A stretch of DNA of 64,000 bases, taken from positions 45,617,225 through 45,681,224 of the forward strand of contig NC_087066.1 in assembly GCF_963678635.1 (NCBI RefSeq), written 5' to 3'. Below, piece after piece: positions 1 through 12,200 of this stretch. The position numbers were made by a program, and so were the translations under genes. Numbering within the stretch: position 1 is the stretch's first letter; every line of letters begins with the position of its first letter. The notes beneath the pieces were generated by a model. The model saw only the letters and a list, made by a program, of their open reading frames with translations, did not search any database and was not told the DNA's origin. Source of the stretch: Symsagittifera roscoffensis. Lineage: Eukaryota; Xenacoelomorpha; Acoela; Convolutidae.

Positions 1-1635
1 AACACCAATCATTTGATTTTGAGTTTAGTTCGAATTGATTCTATTTATAACTTCTTTGACATGTCAATTTCTAATTAATTTAAGAACAGAAGGCAAAACA
101 CGCTCTCCCATAGCAAAAATTGTGCAGAAAGTGTATTCGAAACTTTTGGTTCGAAAAGCAAATTATTTAATTTTTCGTCTACTCTGTTTTTTGATGTAGT
201 TATTTCAATCGAAAAACTGAAAAGTCATCAAACCTTCTTTAAATTAAAAAAAGTGTCAAATTAGTAAGTTTTTTGAAACTCGAGTTTTAAAAAAATATAT
301 TGGTCCAAATTTCAGTTACGATTCTCCAACAGTCTGCCAGCTATCGTTTTGATTTTTTTGTGAGAGTGTTGACAAAAATACTGGTTGAACTGCGATTTAT
401 ATCTGATGAAAAGATGGATCCTCAGTTTATTTGCAAATCGCGTTATTTGGTACTTTTTTAAACATATAATTCAACAATGTTAAAAACACGATCAAAGTTT
501 TTTTGAAAATGTTTTAAAGTTTTTTGTTTAGTTTTTGCTTGTCATAGTTCAGTTTCTGCATCAAATTTCAATCAGTTCGCGTCGTTCATATTTTATTAAT
601 TTATGTGATTGCGATAGATTGAAAGTTGTCCATATGCCGGATTTGCGAATATCCGAACCCTTGCGAATTTTCCCTGAGGTAATCAAAAAAGAAACGGACT
701 CTAATCCTTAGTTCCGTTTCACTAGTGAGATTTCCCTCAGTTTGAGTAGGGAAAACGGTATTGTAAAATTCGAATATTGAATTAGATATGATATATAAAT
801 AGATAGAATAGAGTAATGAATAAATGATTAACGAATCCAGAATTGAAGTATTGTTTTAATGTTTAATGTTTTTATGACTAGATTTAACATTTAAGGCTTT
901 CGCAAGTGACCACCTCAGATTCTCAAGTGACAAACGATTTAGCTGGTGAGATTTGTCCTTGAATCAATTTACTGCACACTATAAGTAGATAATTAGGACA
1001 TAGTTAGATAAGACAATACATAAGTAAATAGAATATAATGAGGTACCAAAGGTCGCCTCATGACAACTAGTTCTTTTTTACAAGGAACAATAATAGCAAA
1101 ATACTCCATTTCAAATTGAGCATAATTGGTTATTTTTCACTTTCATTGAGGTTGACAATAAAACCCAAATGTAATCAGTTTTATCTATGGTACTTCAGTG
1201 CTCGTACCATCCAGCAGCTGAAATTTTTTTTGAAATTTTTTAAATATGAAAATCAGTTTTAATTTTAAGCCCACTGATAAATAAATAGTTTTTCTAAAAG
1301 ATAAAAAACTTTTACTAACGCGACTTGAGAAGCTACCATGCAAGCAAATCGTTAGTTTTCAGCTAAGATAGTTTTTTTTTTCAATTTCAAGAACCTTCAA
1401 AACCCAAAACATACCCATCCTACCAGAAAAGACAAGTTTGTTCTTCATTTCTTCATTGTCGCTTAGATGAAGATCTCTCAACATGTAAGCAGCCCGCTAA
1501 TTTTGATTAATCAATTTTGACAGCTTTACAAGTGTTTTTTGTCCAATAGACGGACTTTTGTTAAAAAGTAGCCTAACTCTGGTCTCTATCATCGATTTTG
1601 ACATTTTCTATTTGCTTTGATCTTCGTTAAATTTC

Positions 1636-1835
1636 NNNNNNNNNNNNNNNNNNNNNNNNNNNNNNNNNNNNNNNNNNNNNNNNNNNNNNNNNNNNNNNNN
1701 NNNNNNNNNNNNNNNNNNNNNNNNNNNNNNNNNNNNNNNNNNNNNNNNNNNNNNNNNNNNNNNNNNNNNNNNNNNNNNNNNNNNNNNNNNNNNNNNNNNN
1801 NNNNNNNNNNNNNNNNNNNNNNNNNNNNNNNNNNN
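1636..1835. other. Assembly gap (200 N)
   Basis: Exactly 200 N, probably a fixed-size scaffolding gap, so the true distance is unknown. Any reading frames drawn across it are artefacts. Confidence 0.99.
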
Positions 1836-2599
1836 AAATTCGATTGCCATTTATCTCCGATTTGGCAGGGATGTTTAAATTTTTGAAAATTAACCAAAAT
1901 GTCAAAAAGTGGCCTTATGTTTGAGGCCATATATTTTTCTATCAATTTAAGGGAATAACCCCTTGAGAAAAGTACATCTCCATAATTTTTTCTTTTGATT
2001 GAAATCTTAATCACAGATTTGTGTGATAGATATTTGAAAAAAAAAAGAAAAGAAGTAGGCCAAAAATCTCCCTACTGAAACTTTCCAAGGCCGTAGAACG
2101 TGAGGTAAAAAGAAAAGAGATTAGATAAATATACCGACACATAAAAGAGCAGCATTAGAAGGGCGGTTTTTCCATTAGTATCATTTTTTTGAAAATCAGT
2201 ACAGTAGTTTTTGAGAACTGAAAATTGTGCGAAAAGTGCAAACATTTTCTAAAGCGTCGCAAAAAAAAGTGAAACAACAAATCCCTTACATTTTCATAAT
2301 ACATGTTTTTTATTCAAACAGGACAAAACATTAGTGCCAAAAACAAAGCAGCAACACATGCCTATAAATTTTTTCGGCTTAAATAAACTGAAAAATGTGT
2401 AAATTTAAAATATAGCTAAACAGCAACCAAATGAGCACTTTTATTAGCGACTTAGAGAAGAACAATTCTTCGTAACAAAACAATAAGCTTCGCATGTGTG
2501 AACACAGAGGCGAAGCTGTGATTCGCAGGAACTAGTGAGAACACGACAAAAACAACTCTATAGGAAATAAGAAAAAAGTAGAAATAAGCCTGGAATTTA

Positions 2600-2700
2600 G
2601 AAAAAAAAAATCTGCCACGCGACGGATTCAAACCTGGTACCTAGAGATAAAGCCGTAACCTCTCATCCACGAACGCTTAACAATCGGCAAAAACTAGAAT
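2600..2700 (-). repeat. tRNA-derived SINE-like fragment
   Basis: On the minus strand a B-box-like motif (GGTTTGAATCC) follows an Arg/Leu-tRNA-like stretch. The adjacent plus-strand text (GAAATAAGCCTGGAATT) resembles that next to the copy at about 12000. This suggests a degenerate SINE rather than a functional tRNA, because no cloverleaf can be closed by eye. Confidence 0.45.
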
Positions 2701-3058
2701 GCTATGAAATTTCTAACGCCACATCGTGGTTATAGAAAAAGGCCACCAAATGAGCATTTTATTTGCGAGTTAGGTTGGAAAAAAGAAGGTTCATACTAAT
2801 ACATTACCGCCGATAGTGTACAAACGTCACACTTTGGAAATCGCTCAACTAATTTAAAAACTTGACTGCAATAAGGGTTAAGTATTTAGACTTTTTTCAA
2901 TATTTTCGAAATCAATGCTCGTTTTGCATCCATTGTTTAGCTCCAATTCACTGTTTTCACCAGCGGGGAAGAAGTATTCTTAATATAACACTGCGTCTGC
3001 TTGTGTAATAACCAATTCAGTATATAGTTCGATCTAACATCTTTTTGGTCTCACTTAC

Positions 3059-3254
3059 CGGATGGGCTCCCGCACACATGTTCTGAAGAGTACCGGCGGC
3101 AGCTTCCAGAGTATCTGGATTGGATGATTCGCGCAAAAGAGCTATGCAGAGATTGGCCATCATCGGCTGCCACAATAACTCAACTCCCCTCGCATAAGGA
3201 TCACTTGAGAGGACATCTTGCTGTCTATACTGGTCATCTCGTCCACCAGCAGAC
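3059..3254 (-). CDS. CTNND: delta-catenin exon 15 (Armadillo repeat; last exon seen)
   Basis: The acceptor GATTTTAG precedes GG…VELLWQPMMANLCIALLRES and SNPDTLEAAAGTLQNMCAG, matching [25 protein letters not shown] of vertebrates. It ends CCG|GTAAGT, a consensus donor, so more exons must follow downstream on the minus strand. Confidence 0.95.
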
Positions 3255-6200
3255 CTAAAATCATTGCTTAATTATAGGTTAGCTGTGGTGAGGCGGCTAA
3301 GGTCTCTGCATCTCAATAGAAAGGTAGGAGGTTCGAGGCGCACCAAGATCCCTGCTCACTAAGGGTGAGGCAACATTACCCAGCCCAAAAAATTAACCAA
3401 AATGCATGTAATTCTTAATCGGGGGCACCAGAGTGGTTCACCGTAAAGAGCTGAACAGCTCTTATGATAGTTCTTTGACTCGTGGATAAATCGTCTTAAT
3501 AATTATCGACCAATATCGTGTTTAGAAGACGAGTTGATATTAAGCCGATCCAAGAACTTGTGGAAACGCAATTTCTCAAAATTATTTTACAGCAAAATTT
3601 ATCCGAACTCAAATCTAGTTTTGACCATTTTGTCGAACCAACAATTGTTTCTTCTCAATGTGCGTTCTTACTTGGGTTTGTTCTTTTTCGGTCCACACCC
3701 TGGACCCACTTTGTCTGATCTGGCTGAGTTCCGGGAGACAGACCTCGAGTTCCGTGAGCGATGGTCGCCCATATCATGTGCACTCTCCAGTCTCGGATCT
3801 CCCGCCCTCTCCAACTCGGCCGCCAAATGGAAGGTAAGATTACGAATGATGCAGATGCAGTTCTCCACTGCCTAAACAACACCAACAACTATGAGATTAA
3901 GTTTCTCACAAGTAAGCTTAATAAAAACTCATTATTTCCCTGGCCATATTGAGCGTCCAAATGTAAGTGGTGATCTAATATCTATCAAACATTAAGGGAA
4001 CATTTGCATTTTAGTCAGATCATAGCAATAGAATTAATTGATTACTAAGGTTGGTGTGTGCAAATAGGCTGAGCTTAATTATTTAACTGACCCTTCCGCT
4101 GACTTCGTTCTTCAGAATGGCCAGATTGAGAACGTGTATGAGAGCGTCTATCAAATGTCTCGTCTGTCGCAGAGTCTGTCGGTAGTCCAATCTGTCCGCG
4201 CTCAGATTTCTAGCGTGTAAAATAAAGCTTTATGCTCAAAATTTAAACTTAGCCAAAAGGCAGTTGGAAAAGAGTTATTATTACTTTATTGTAATTTTTA
4301 CTTTTTTAATTTATTATTTCATCATTTTTTATTTTTTATTATTTTATTAACTTTAGTATGATTTCTTTATTAAATTTTTTTAATAATTTATAATTAATTA
4401 ATTTAACTGGTTCAATGGAAAAACCAACATTTCAGAAACTTCAACTAATTGTCTCTTCATTTATATTATTTAGCATTTTGACCAGGGGCGGATCTAGGAC
4501 TTTCTCGAGGGGCGGAGAGGGCCTGATTTTCAAAAAGTTTTGTCGACCTTCTTTTTAGGTCGACCAAATTGATTTTTCCAGCTCTACCGAAGCACTAAAA
4601 AGGCCCCTGTTTTGGCCAAACTTTCTGCGCCGCAGCCAAAATTTTATAAAACCATGCCAAAATGCGTTTTGAGGCACTTTTTGGAAAATTTTGACCAAAA
4701 AATCGCGTTTTTTCGGCGCGCGTTCCCCCCTCAAAATTAGTATATATTGGCGCCAAAGGCGCCCTAAGAAATTTTAAGGGTCCGTCACCCAAAATGGATA
4801 TCTCAAAAAGTCGAATCCCTGAGAGGGGGCGTCCTCACCCTAAATCCGCCCCTGATTTTGACTTCATCTTAGTGCAAAAATTGATATGAAAACATTTTGA
4901 AAAAACCTGATTAGACCAAACATTCAGGAATAGAACCTTTCAAGCATAATTGTCATTATTTTTGTTGCTATAACCAAATATGATTTCAGATTACTACTTG
5001 CTCTAACACTCTTAATTGTATAACAGGTAGACTGTCTGTCGGTAGGCACATTTTGTGCCTTTCATCGATCTCCACAAATTTCCTTTGATTTTATTATATT
5101 TTTGTTGTTAAATTTAGGGATTATGATAATGTTCATATCAACATGATTCCGAAAAAACAAATTGTTTTCTTTTTTTTCTAGATAACATACCTGAGACATC
5201 CTGTCGCATTTCTGAAAAGCATGCTCCACTCGGGTGGCATAAGAGGCCCCTGGGGACTGGAGGGCTTCGAGGGGGGCAGGGAGGCAGTATCCGATCCCAA
5301 GTAGGTGTTGTGGTCTCGCTCGTACTCGAGCCAAGCGGACTCAGGAACCACTGCAGTGTCTACTATCACTTTCAAGGCATGCTCGATTATTTCTGGTTTC
5401 ACGTCCTGTAACAAACAAGATCTCCTCAGAGAACTCATCGATATCGCCAACTCGAGGGGGTCGAGAGTAGATCGTGATTGCTCTTCGCAATGGCATCAAA
5501 ATTCAAACTTTTGACAAGAATAGCCGGTTGCTGCGCAAGTAGCACAGATGTTTTAACCATGTTCATACAAAATACGAAAAACTTTTTTTTAGTTTTCTTC
5601 AAATTCAGGTAGTTTTTAGTGGGTGGTGTGATTCGAGAGCTATACGACCGCGTAGAGAAATAGTGAATTCGGCATGATCGGCAATGTTTGGTATGGTCGA
5701 GAATTAGTGAACTAGGCATGATCGACAAATTTCTTATTTTTTGTACAATCTTTTGTCAAATAAGCGTTGAAAGAAACATCTAGTACTAGCTTTCTTGATA
5801 ACAATTCAAATTTTGTGCGCCTAAAATTTCTTTTTTTAAAAAAAGTAATTTCCAACGAACGTTACTCGATCGCGTTTTTCGCTCGAAATTGAACTCAAAT
5901 TTAAAAAAATTTGAAGTTTTTTCTCGGTCTTGGGAGAATTTTTTGGAATTTTTTTCCAATTTTTTTTGCATAAATTTGTTTTAAACTTGAAGTTTTTTAT
6001 TGCCAAATGGCACTCAAAAACTCCAAAAAACAACTAAGTTTTCACGGCCTAAATTAAGCAAACACAGGCTTTAGTCAGCCTGCTCGCTCGCATAATTTGC
6101 TCGATACGGGGACAACTTCGCTCGAATCACGACTGAAAGGAATTGAATACGATATATCATTCGACCTATCCCCATTCTTATTTGTGGTACGTGATTTTGC

Positions 6201-9200
6201 ATGGAAAACAAAAAAACTAAAACACACCCGAATACCAAATCCCCCCCCCCCCCCCCACACACATTTTCAATGCTTGGAACAACTAGGATAGCCGGTTACT
6301 GTGTAAGTGGCCCAGAATGTTCCGACCATATAAATAAAACAAAGTTTTTTCAAATTATTGTCTTTTTTTCGGCGTGGTGTGATAAAAGGAGCTGAACAAA
6401 AAAACTGAAGATTAGGTTTATTCGTCAGTCATAGTAAAATAAGCAAATTGAAAAACAATTTCTTTTAGAAAAGTTACTTAAAATGGAAGTTTTTTGTTCA
6501 AGTTTTGCAGTTTTCTGAATTTTTTGAAAAGTTTGATTCCTAAAAGGCCTAAAATACTCAAAGTAAACTAACGTTACTCAAGTAAAACTAAGTTTTTACG
6601 TTTTAAATTAAGCTATTTTAAGCTTTTAAGCAGTTAAAATAAGACTTCTCGCTCGCTTCATTCGCTCAAAATAAGACAAAAAATCAAAAACTTCAAACCG
6701 GTTTATCACGTCACGGGGGAAATGTTTTCAATTTTTTTTAATGTGATGTTCGAATCACAAATATAAGGGCTTTAATATGATATATCACTCAACACAGTCC
6801 GATGATTATTTGTGGTACCTGATTTTGCGTGGAAAACAAAAAAAACTAAAACAATGGTCGGAGCAAAAACTAAACCCCACTTAAAATGCTAAGTTACTCC
6901 CCATTTTTCAAATGGTCGGAACAAAAAAATTAAAACCACCCTAAGACAAAGTTCATTCCCATTTTCAATGATCGGAACAAAAAGCAGCCCGTTGCGAGCA
7001 CGTAGCTTAAAGCTTTCAAATCAAAATAATCTCTTCTCAAAACAATAATTCAACAAATCTGAAAAAAAAATTGTTCGGCAGAGGCTGATGATTGAAAGTA
7101 TTTTTCAGGGATGAGTCATCTTAAATTCCGTCCATCTTGCGACCTCATCTTCAAAATTGCCAATTCAGATACGGTCCCAATTGAACCAAATTTATTTCCT
7201 ATGATTTTCAGTAGAAAGATGAAGTTCAACTAACTGGTTCGGACGAGATGTTCCAGAGAATAGCACAGCAGAGTTCCTGTATTTCTGGGTCAGGTGAGGT
7301 GCTGAGCATGCGAGCCAACATGGGGATCAATCTCTGCCTCTGGATTTCCAACTAAAATGTTTAATTAAACTAAACTGTGTCTTCTTGTTTCAAATTCACG
7401 AAATCAATTCTGATTCTTTAACAAATTAGCGGTGATATTTGAATATAGAAATTGTCGAAATACTTAAATCGATTAGTTAGACGGCGACGTCTGCGCTAAC
7501 TTTCCATAATATTTAACAGTAAAAGAGCATTTTGATAAAACTCATCATTATACTAAGAAACATCATGTACAAAAAAAATCACCAGCGTTGAAACCGGGCG
7601 TGAATTTGAGGCCCGGGCCTGGTTGGGAAACAAAATTTCGAGCCCGGGCCCATTTATAATGAAAACACAAATTTCAATAAGAAAAAGTAAATTGAAATTC
7701 AAATGTGAATTTTTTTTGTTGAAAAAATCAAAAATTAATATACAATTGGCCGCAGCCGATCCTAGTAGTTCGATTTGGCTAAATTTTGCTGCAGAAAGGA
7801 GGACACGCTTGGACATGCGGATTTGCTCAGCCTTGATGAAGTCATGCTCCCTCTGGGCGTTTGTAGCTTGAACGGTAAAAGGGGTTCTTTTGAAAAACAG
7901 TCCCGGGCCCGACCCGGTTGCTGATCCTAAAAAAGAAGCGCGAGCCCGACCCGGAAAAAGCCCAGGCCCGGTTCCAACTCCGGACAACACACGAAATAAC
8001 AAAAAATAACGAAGCAAAAACAACATAGACGAACCTTATTTTCAATAGTTCCCTTTCCAAACGACATATTCCGGAGTATTCCCAGGAGGTGTTTCTTCAT
8101 CTCGGGTTCAGTTGAGTCCAGCATTTTAGTGATGATGTTCACAGCTCTGTTTTCACGGGCCTTTACCTTCATGGCTTGATCTTCGTAGGTTAGATGCTGC
8201 AGATAGGCAGCTGCATTAAGCCTTATGCGCGGGTCATCGTGGTCTAGATACTCGAGAATCTCTATCAGATTCGGATTGCGCCAGCGCTGATCTAAATGCC
8301 AAATCATCCATTATATAAATGAAGTTGCCAATATCCTATCATAAGCTAGTTGACAAAGCCACTCTTTTACGTAACTGACATTCAAAATGCTTTTTTGACA
8401 GTTAAAATGAAGTGAAAGTCCAAACTTCGCCAAACCTCCTCTTTCTGGCAGCAGAAAATTAGAACTAAATCTTGAGATAGATATATAACAACATCAGGTT
8501 ATTTATTGTAATTTCTCCACCTCAATTTCATAAAGTTTATTACAAATATTTGAAGGAGCCAAAGCGACCAAAATTTGCATCAAGCGAATATCGACTTATC
8601 TTACAAAACGATTATCGAAAGAACTAATCTCCAACTTTCTCCAAATAATCGCTCATTAAAGTAATAACAGATAATAAGACTTGGAGAGGACAGACAACGG
8701 GATCCTAGGATCCGCCAAGCTCCTGCCCTAAAAGGTCATAAATTAGTATAAAAGCGAGACATAAGCCGACAGACAGTTGGAAAAAAGTAAATGAACGCAA
8801 GTAAACAAAAAATTACTGACCTGTTCTTTAAAAAAAACTCATTTCCGAATTTCCAAAAAAATAGATAGCCTTAGAGCTCTTTGACTTTCTCGAACAATTT
8901 TTGACACTTTTTTGATGAACATTAACCTAATTAGAGAAGTCGAATATTAGGTAAAAAATTTTATTTCGTTGGAAAATCTGATCAATAAATTTTGAAATTT
9001 GAAGTCAATCATTTTTTGTGGTCTCAACATTTTTGCTGTTCGATAGTGTTTTCCTTTTAACAAAGGAAATGAATTGAACTTTAAAAAAATCAAAATTGAA
9101 ACTACGAAAAAGTAAGTTTGAGCCTTAACAATTAAAACTTTTCCCGGAAAAAATAATCGCGACCTATATAAGTCTGAACTCGATCAAGAAGTAATATTAC

Positions 9201-12200
9201 ATTCCACTGGACATTCTTAAATTTAAAGCAAAATTCCAAGCTAGAAGTTTTTTGCACCATTTGCACTTCTGTGCTTGAACGCGTAATTTGCCTTAGACAA
9301 CTCGCTTGAGTTCACACGCAGTTCAAGAAAAAATCAGTGCGTGAAATTTGTTGTCTGAACAAAACTAGTTAATCTGCCGCGTGCGTTGAATGGCATGAAA
9401 AAATTCTTCAAATGCACGCTCGCAAGTGAGCTGTAGAGGTATTTTGAAAACATGTTTCAAAGTGAGAAAACAACTGTTTTAGCACGTGAAAATAAAGTAT
9501 GAACTGTATCAATTTTTCGTTGAATAACGCATTTTTGCAATTGTTTCTTTTCACGCACTCGGAAAATTAACTCACTATCCTCGGGCCTGGCGGAACTCTG
9601 ATAGCGAATTAATTCCCTCGTGTGTGAAAAAACAGTTGCCAAACTGTTACTTCTTTTGAGCAAATGATATTGAATTGAACCTAAGTTTTTATACATGAAT
9701 AAATGCACTCATCAGATCACATATGTATACATGCACTTGTGCGTTGATTAGATCATTCTAAAACCAATTCCTGAAAAAGAATCAACAGGACATATGTAAG
9801 TTGAAAAACTATAAAAACTGATTTTTCAACTATCAAGTTTCACAAAAAAACGTACTCCACTTTAGAGCTTTCTAAATTTCAAGAAACTTTTTTGGGACAG
9901 CATAATTTTCTTTTTTTTTTGCAAATCAATGCGAACGTTAACTTCAAAAGACATTCAATAATTCGAAAACTTTTCACTTACAAGACACGACCAAAATAAG
10001 CAAACTTTGACTTCATTTGTTACCACATAATGCTAACATGGACCTTCGCTCCCTTTTTGCTAAAAAAAAACAGTTAGAAATGGACGAAATCATACCTCTT
10101 TTATGAGCGTTCTCTCCTATATCAAATATCATGGGTGTTCCAGTAGCAGATACAGCCGGGTGCGGATACTGAGTTCTGCTGTGTACACTAGGCGAGTGTT
10201 GTCCCATCGACTCCGGCGGACTCATTGAGTTGATGTATTGGGCGTGAGGGGAAGTTGCGTCAATCATTAGGGTTGCTGGGTGATGCGGGTGGTGAGTGGC
10301 CGAGTACGGGTGAGTCTGTACTTGCATGTTGCTGGCACTCGATGGCACGCGAAGTCCACTTTCGTTCAGATTATGTTGACTTCCCAGGGGTTGACGTTTG
10401 TTTCCACTGTTAGATATGTTGTTGCGCGAGTAAGATGAAACTGATCCTTGAATTGAATCCGAATCAGTAGGTTGATGAAATGGTTGTCCGAATTGATCTA
10501 AGCCTGTGTTTCCTGGAGTTCTCGGGACGGCGGGTGCTCGTGGATCTACAAAACCAAACGAATCCATATAGTTTAAAGCGATTGGTTGTAATAAATTATT
10601 GAATGAATCGTAATCGGGGCAAGACATTTTACTATTTTTGACGTGTTTTATAGTCGGTGAATCCGCTATGTAATACACTTGTTCAGGATCTGTATCCATT
10701 CAATCATATTCCTAGGATCAGAGAGAGTTCGAAATCAACTTATACTAGTCTCAGACTATTAACAGCGGATAAATATACAACGCTAAGAGTAAATATAACA
10801 GGTAACAGAAGGCGACAAACTGAACGATTTATATCAACTTATTTCGAAACACCTGGTAAGCACTTAATACTCTGACCGATTTAACAGCTCGGGTTGTTCA
10901 TTGAACTTTGCATTGATATGAACTGCTTTTAAAAACTAAACTGAAGCATTGCATGCATGCCAGCTACAATTTACACCAGTGCGAAGTAGACCCCGTAAAG
11001 CTAGACGGACACAATTTCCGAAACCTGGTTTCCTTGAACATTTTCCCAATTTATACAGCATAGAAGATTTATTTTGAAGGCATCAACTTCGAGCAAGGGA
11101 AGATAAACGAGATTATCGCAGTATTTTCAAGCCTCCAAGTAATAAGAAAAAACTAAAAACTATTCAATTTTCGACAAAGGCAGCACAACATTTTATTTTC
11201 ACTATTGTCTTGATAGACAAATATGAAGGCACATATTGTATGTTTCCTTCTGGAGACTAACTTTATCATAGCGATGCAAACGTCAGCAACAATTGGAACT
11301 CATAGACAAAAAAACGAAGTCAATGAACAACATTCCTAATGTAATCTTTGATGACGTCTTGAAAGCTGACACAGGACCGAAATCTTTTGCAAGGCTCTGC
11401 AAATAGTTGAGACCAAATTTGACAAGAAGCTGAAAAAACCTATTTGACAATGTAAAACTGCGTAGTTTTAGGCAAAAAAGCTTGTTTTCTGAGAATGCAA
11501 CTAAGAATTTTCGACAATACCTCATTATAATTTGCACACTCCTGCTTTTGTCTAAGGTAGTACAAAAAGCTCAAAAATAGGCAAGCTAGGCAAAAATAGG
11601 CAAAAATGGAAAGCCTTTTGGACAAAGAAATAAAACAAGTAGAGCCGGTTACTGTACAATAAGCACAGAATGTTCCAACCAGTCTTAAAAAATACATCAA
11701 AAACAATTTTCAAATCAGTATCGTTTTTTCTGCATGGTGTGATAGGATCTGAGTTAAGGCATAATCAACATTCATAAAAAAGAAGCAAACTGAGCAACAA
11801 TTTTTGTAGAAAAATGAGCAGAAAAACCAAAAATCATTTTTTGCTTTTTAAAAGTTTTTTCACTCCAAAATGGCGCTAAATTTATTTTACTCGCGTAAAA
11901 CTAAGTTGCCACGGCTTAAATTTAGCAGTTGTAAGTTAAGAAACACAAAGGCGAAGCTTCGCAAAAACTAGCGAAAACACTATAAAAAAGTAGCTCTATA
12001 AAGTGCTATAAGAAAAAGTAGAAATAAGCTTCGAATTAGCAGACAATTCAGGTACGTCTCAGATTCGAACCTGCGACCTAGAGATTAAGAGTCTCACACC
12101 CAGCCACAGCAGCTTAACTGTTAATAGTCAAACACTAGTCATAAATACAGCAGAGAACAGATGCCAAATAACATACCTCAATTTATAGAGCGGACGCATT

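Larger units (their letters stand above)
1..3058. other. Presumed delta-catenin intron 15 with an assembly gap; no exon recognised
   Basis: The donor at 3058 places this stretch downstream of exon 15. I looked on the minus strand for the remaining Armadillo repeats and the C-terminal tail and saw no convincing exon. Two hundred N at 1636-1835 could hide one. The stretch contains a copy of a GAAGCTT-centred interspersed repeat near 2500 and a tRNA-like piece at 2623-2690. Confidence 0.5.

Noticed and set aside
1589-2014. Open frames drawn through the N gap
   Set aside because: Half of each translation is N; the sequence on either side is AT-rich and not protein-like.
6241-6256. C16 homopolymer and AC run as a regulatory or recombination site
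   Set aside because: Simple-sequence tract; nothing beyond low complexity supports a function. The same holds for the C14 run at 27699-27712.
7553-8026. A 157-codon minus-strand frame as a gene
   Set aside because: It is a mixture of the GC-rich inverted repeat, the inner segment and exon 10 read-through sequence in another frame. Exon 10 joins exon 11 directly in phase 0 with an intact Armadillo repeat.
10013-10699. Exon 9 as a separate single-exon gene
   Set aside because: Its 3' end is a splice donor whose phase completes the Asp of the next Armadillo exon, and its composition is that of a catenin linker. Reading past the donor gives only a short tail before a stop.
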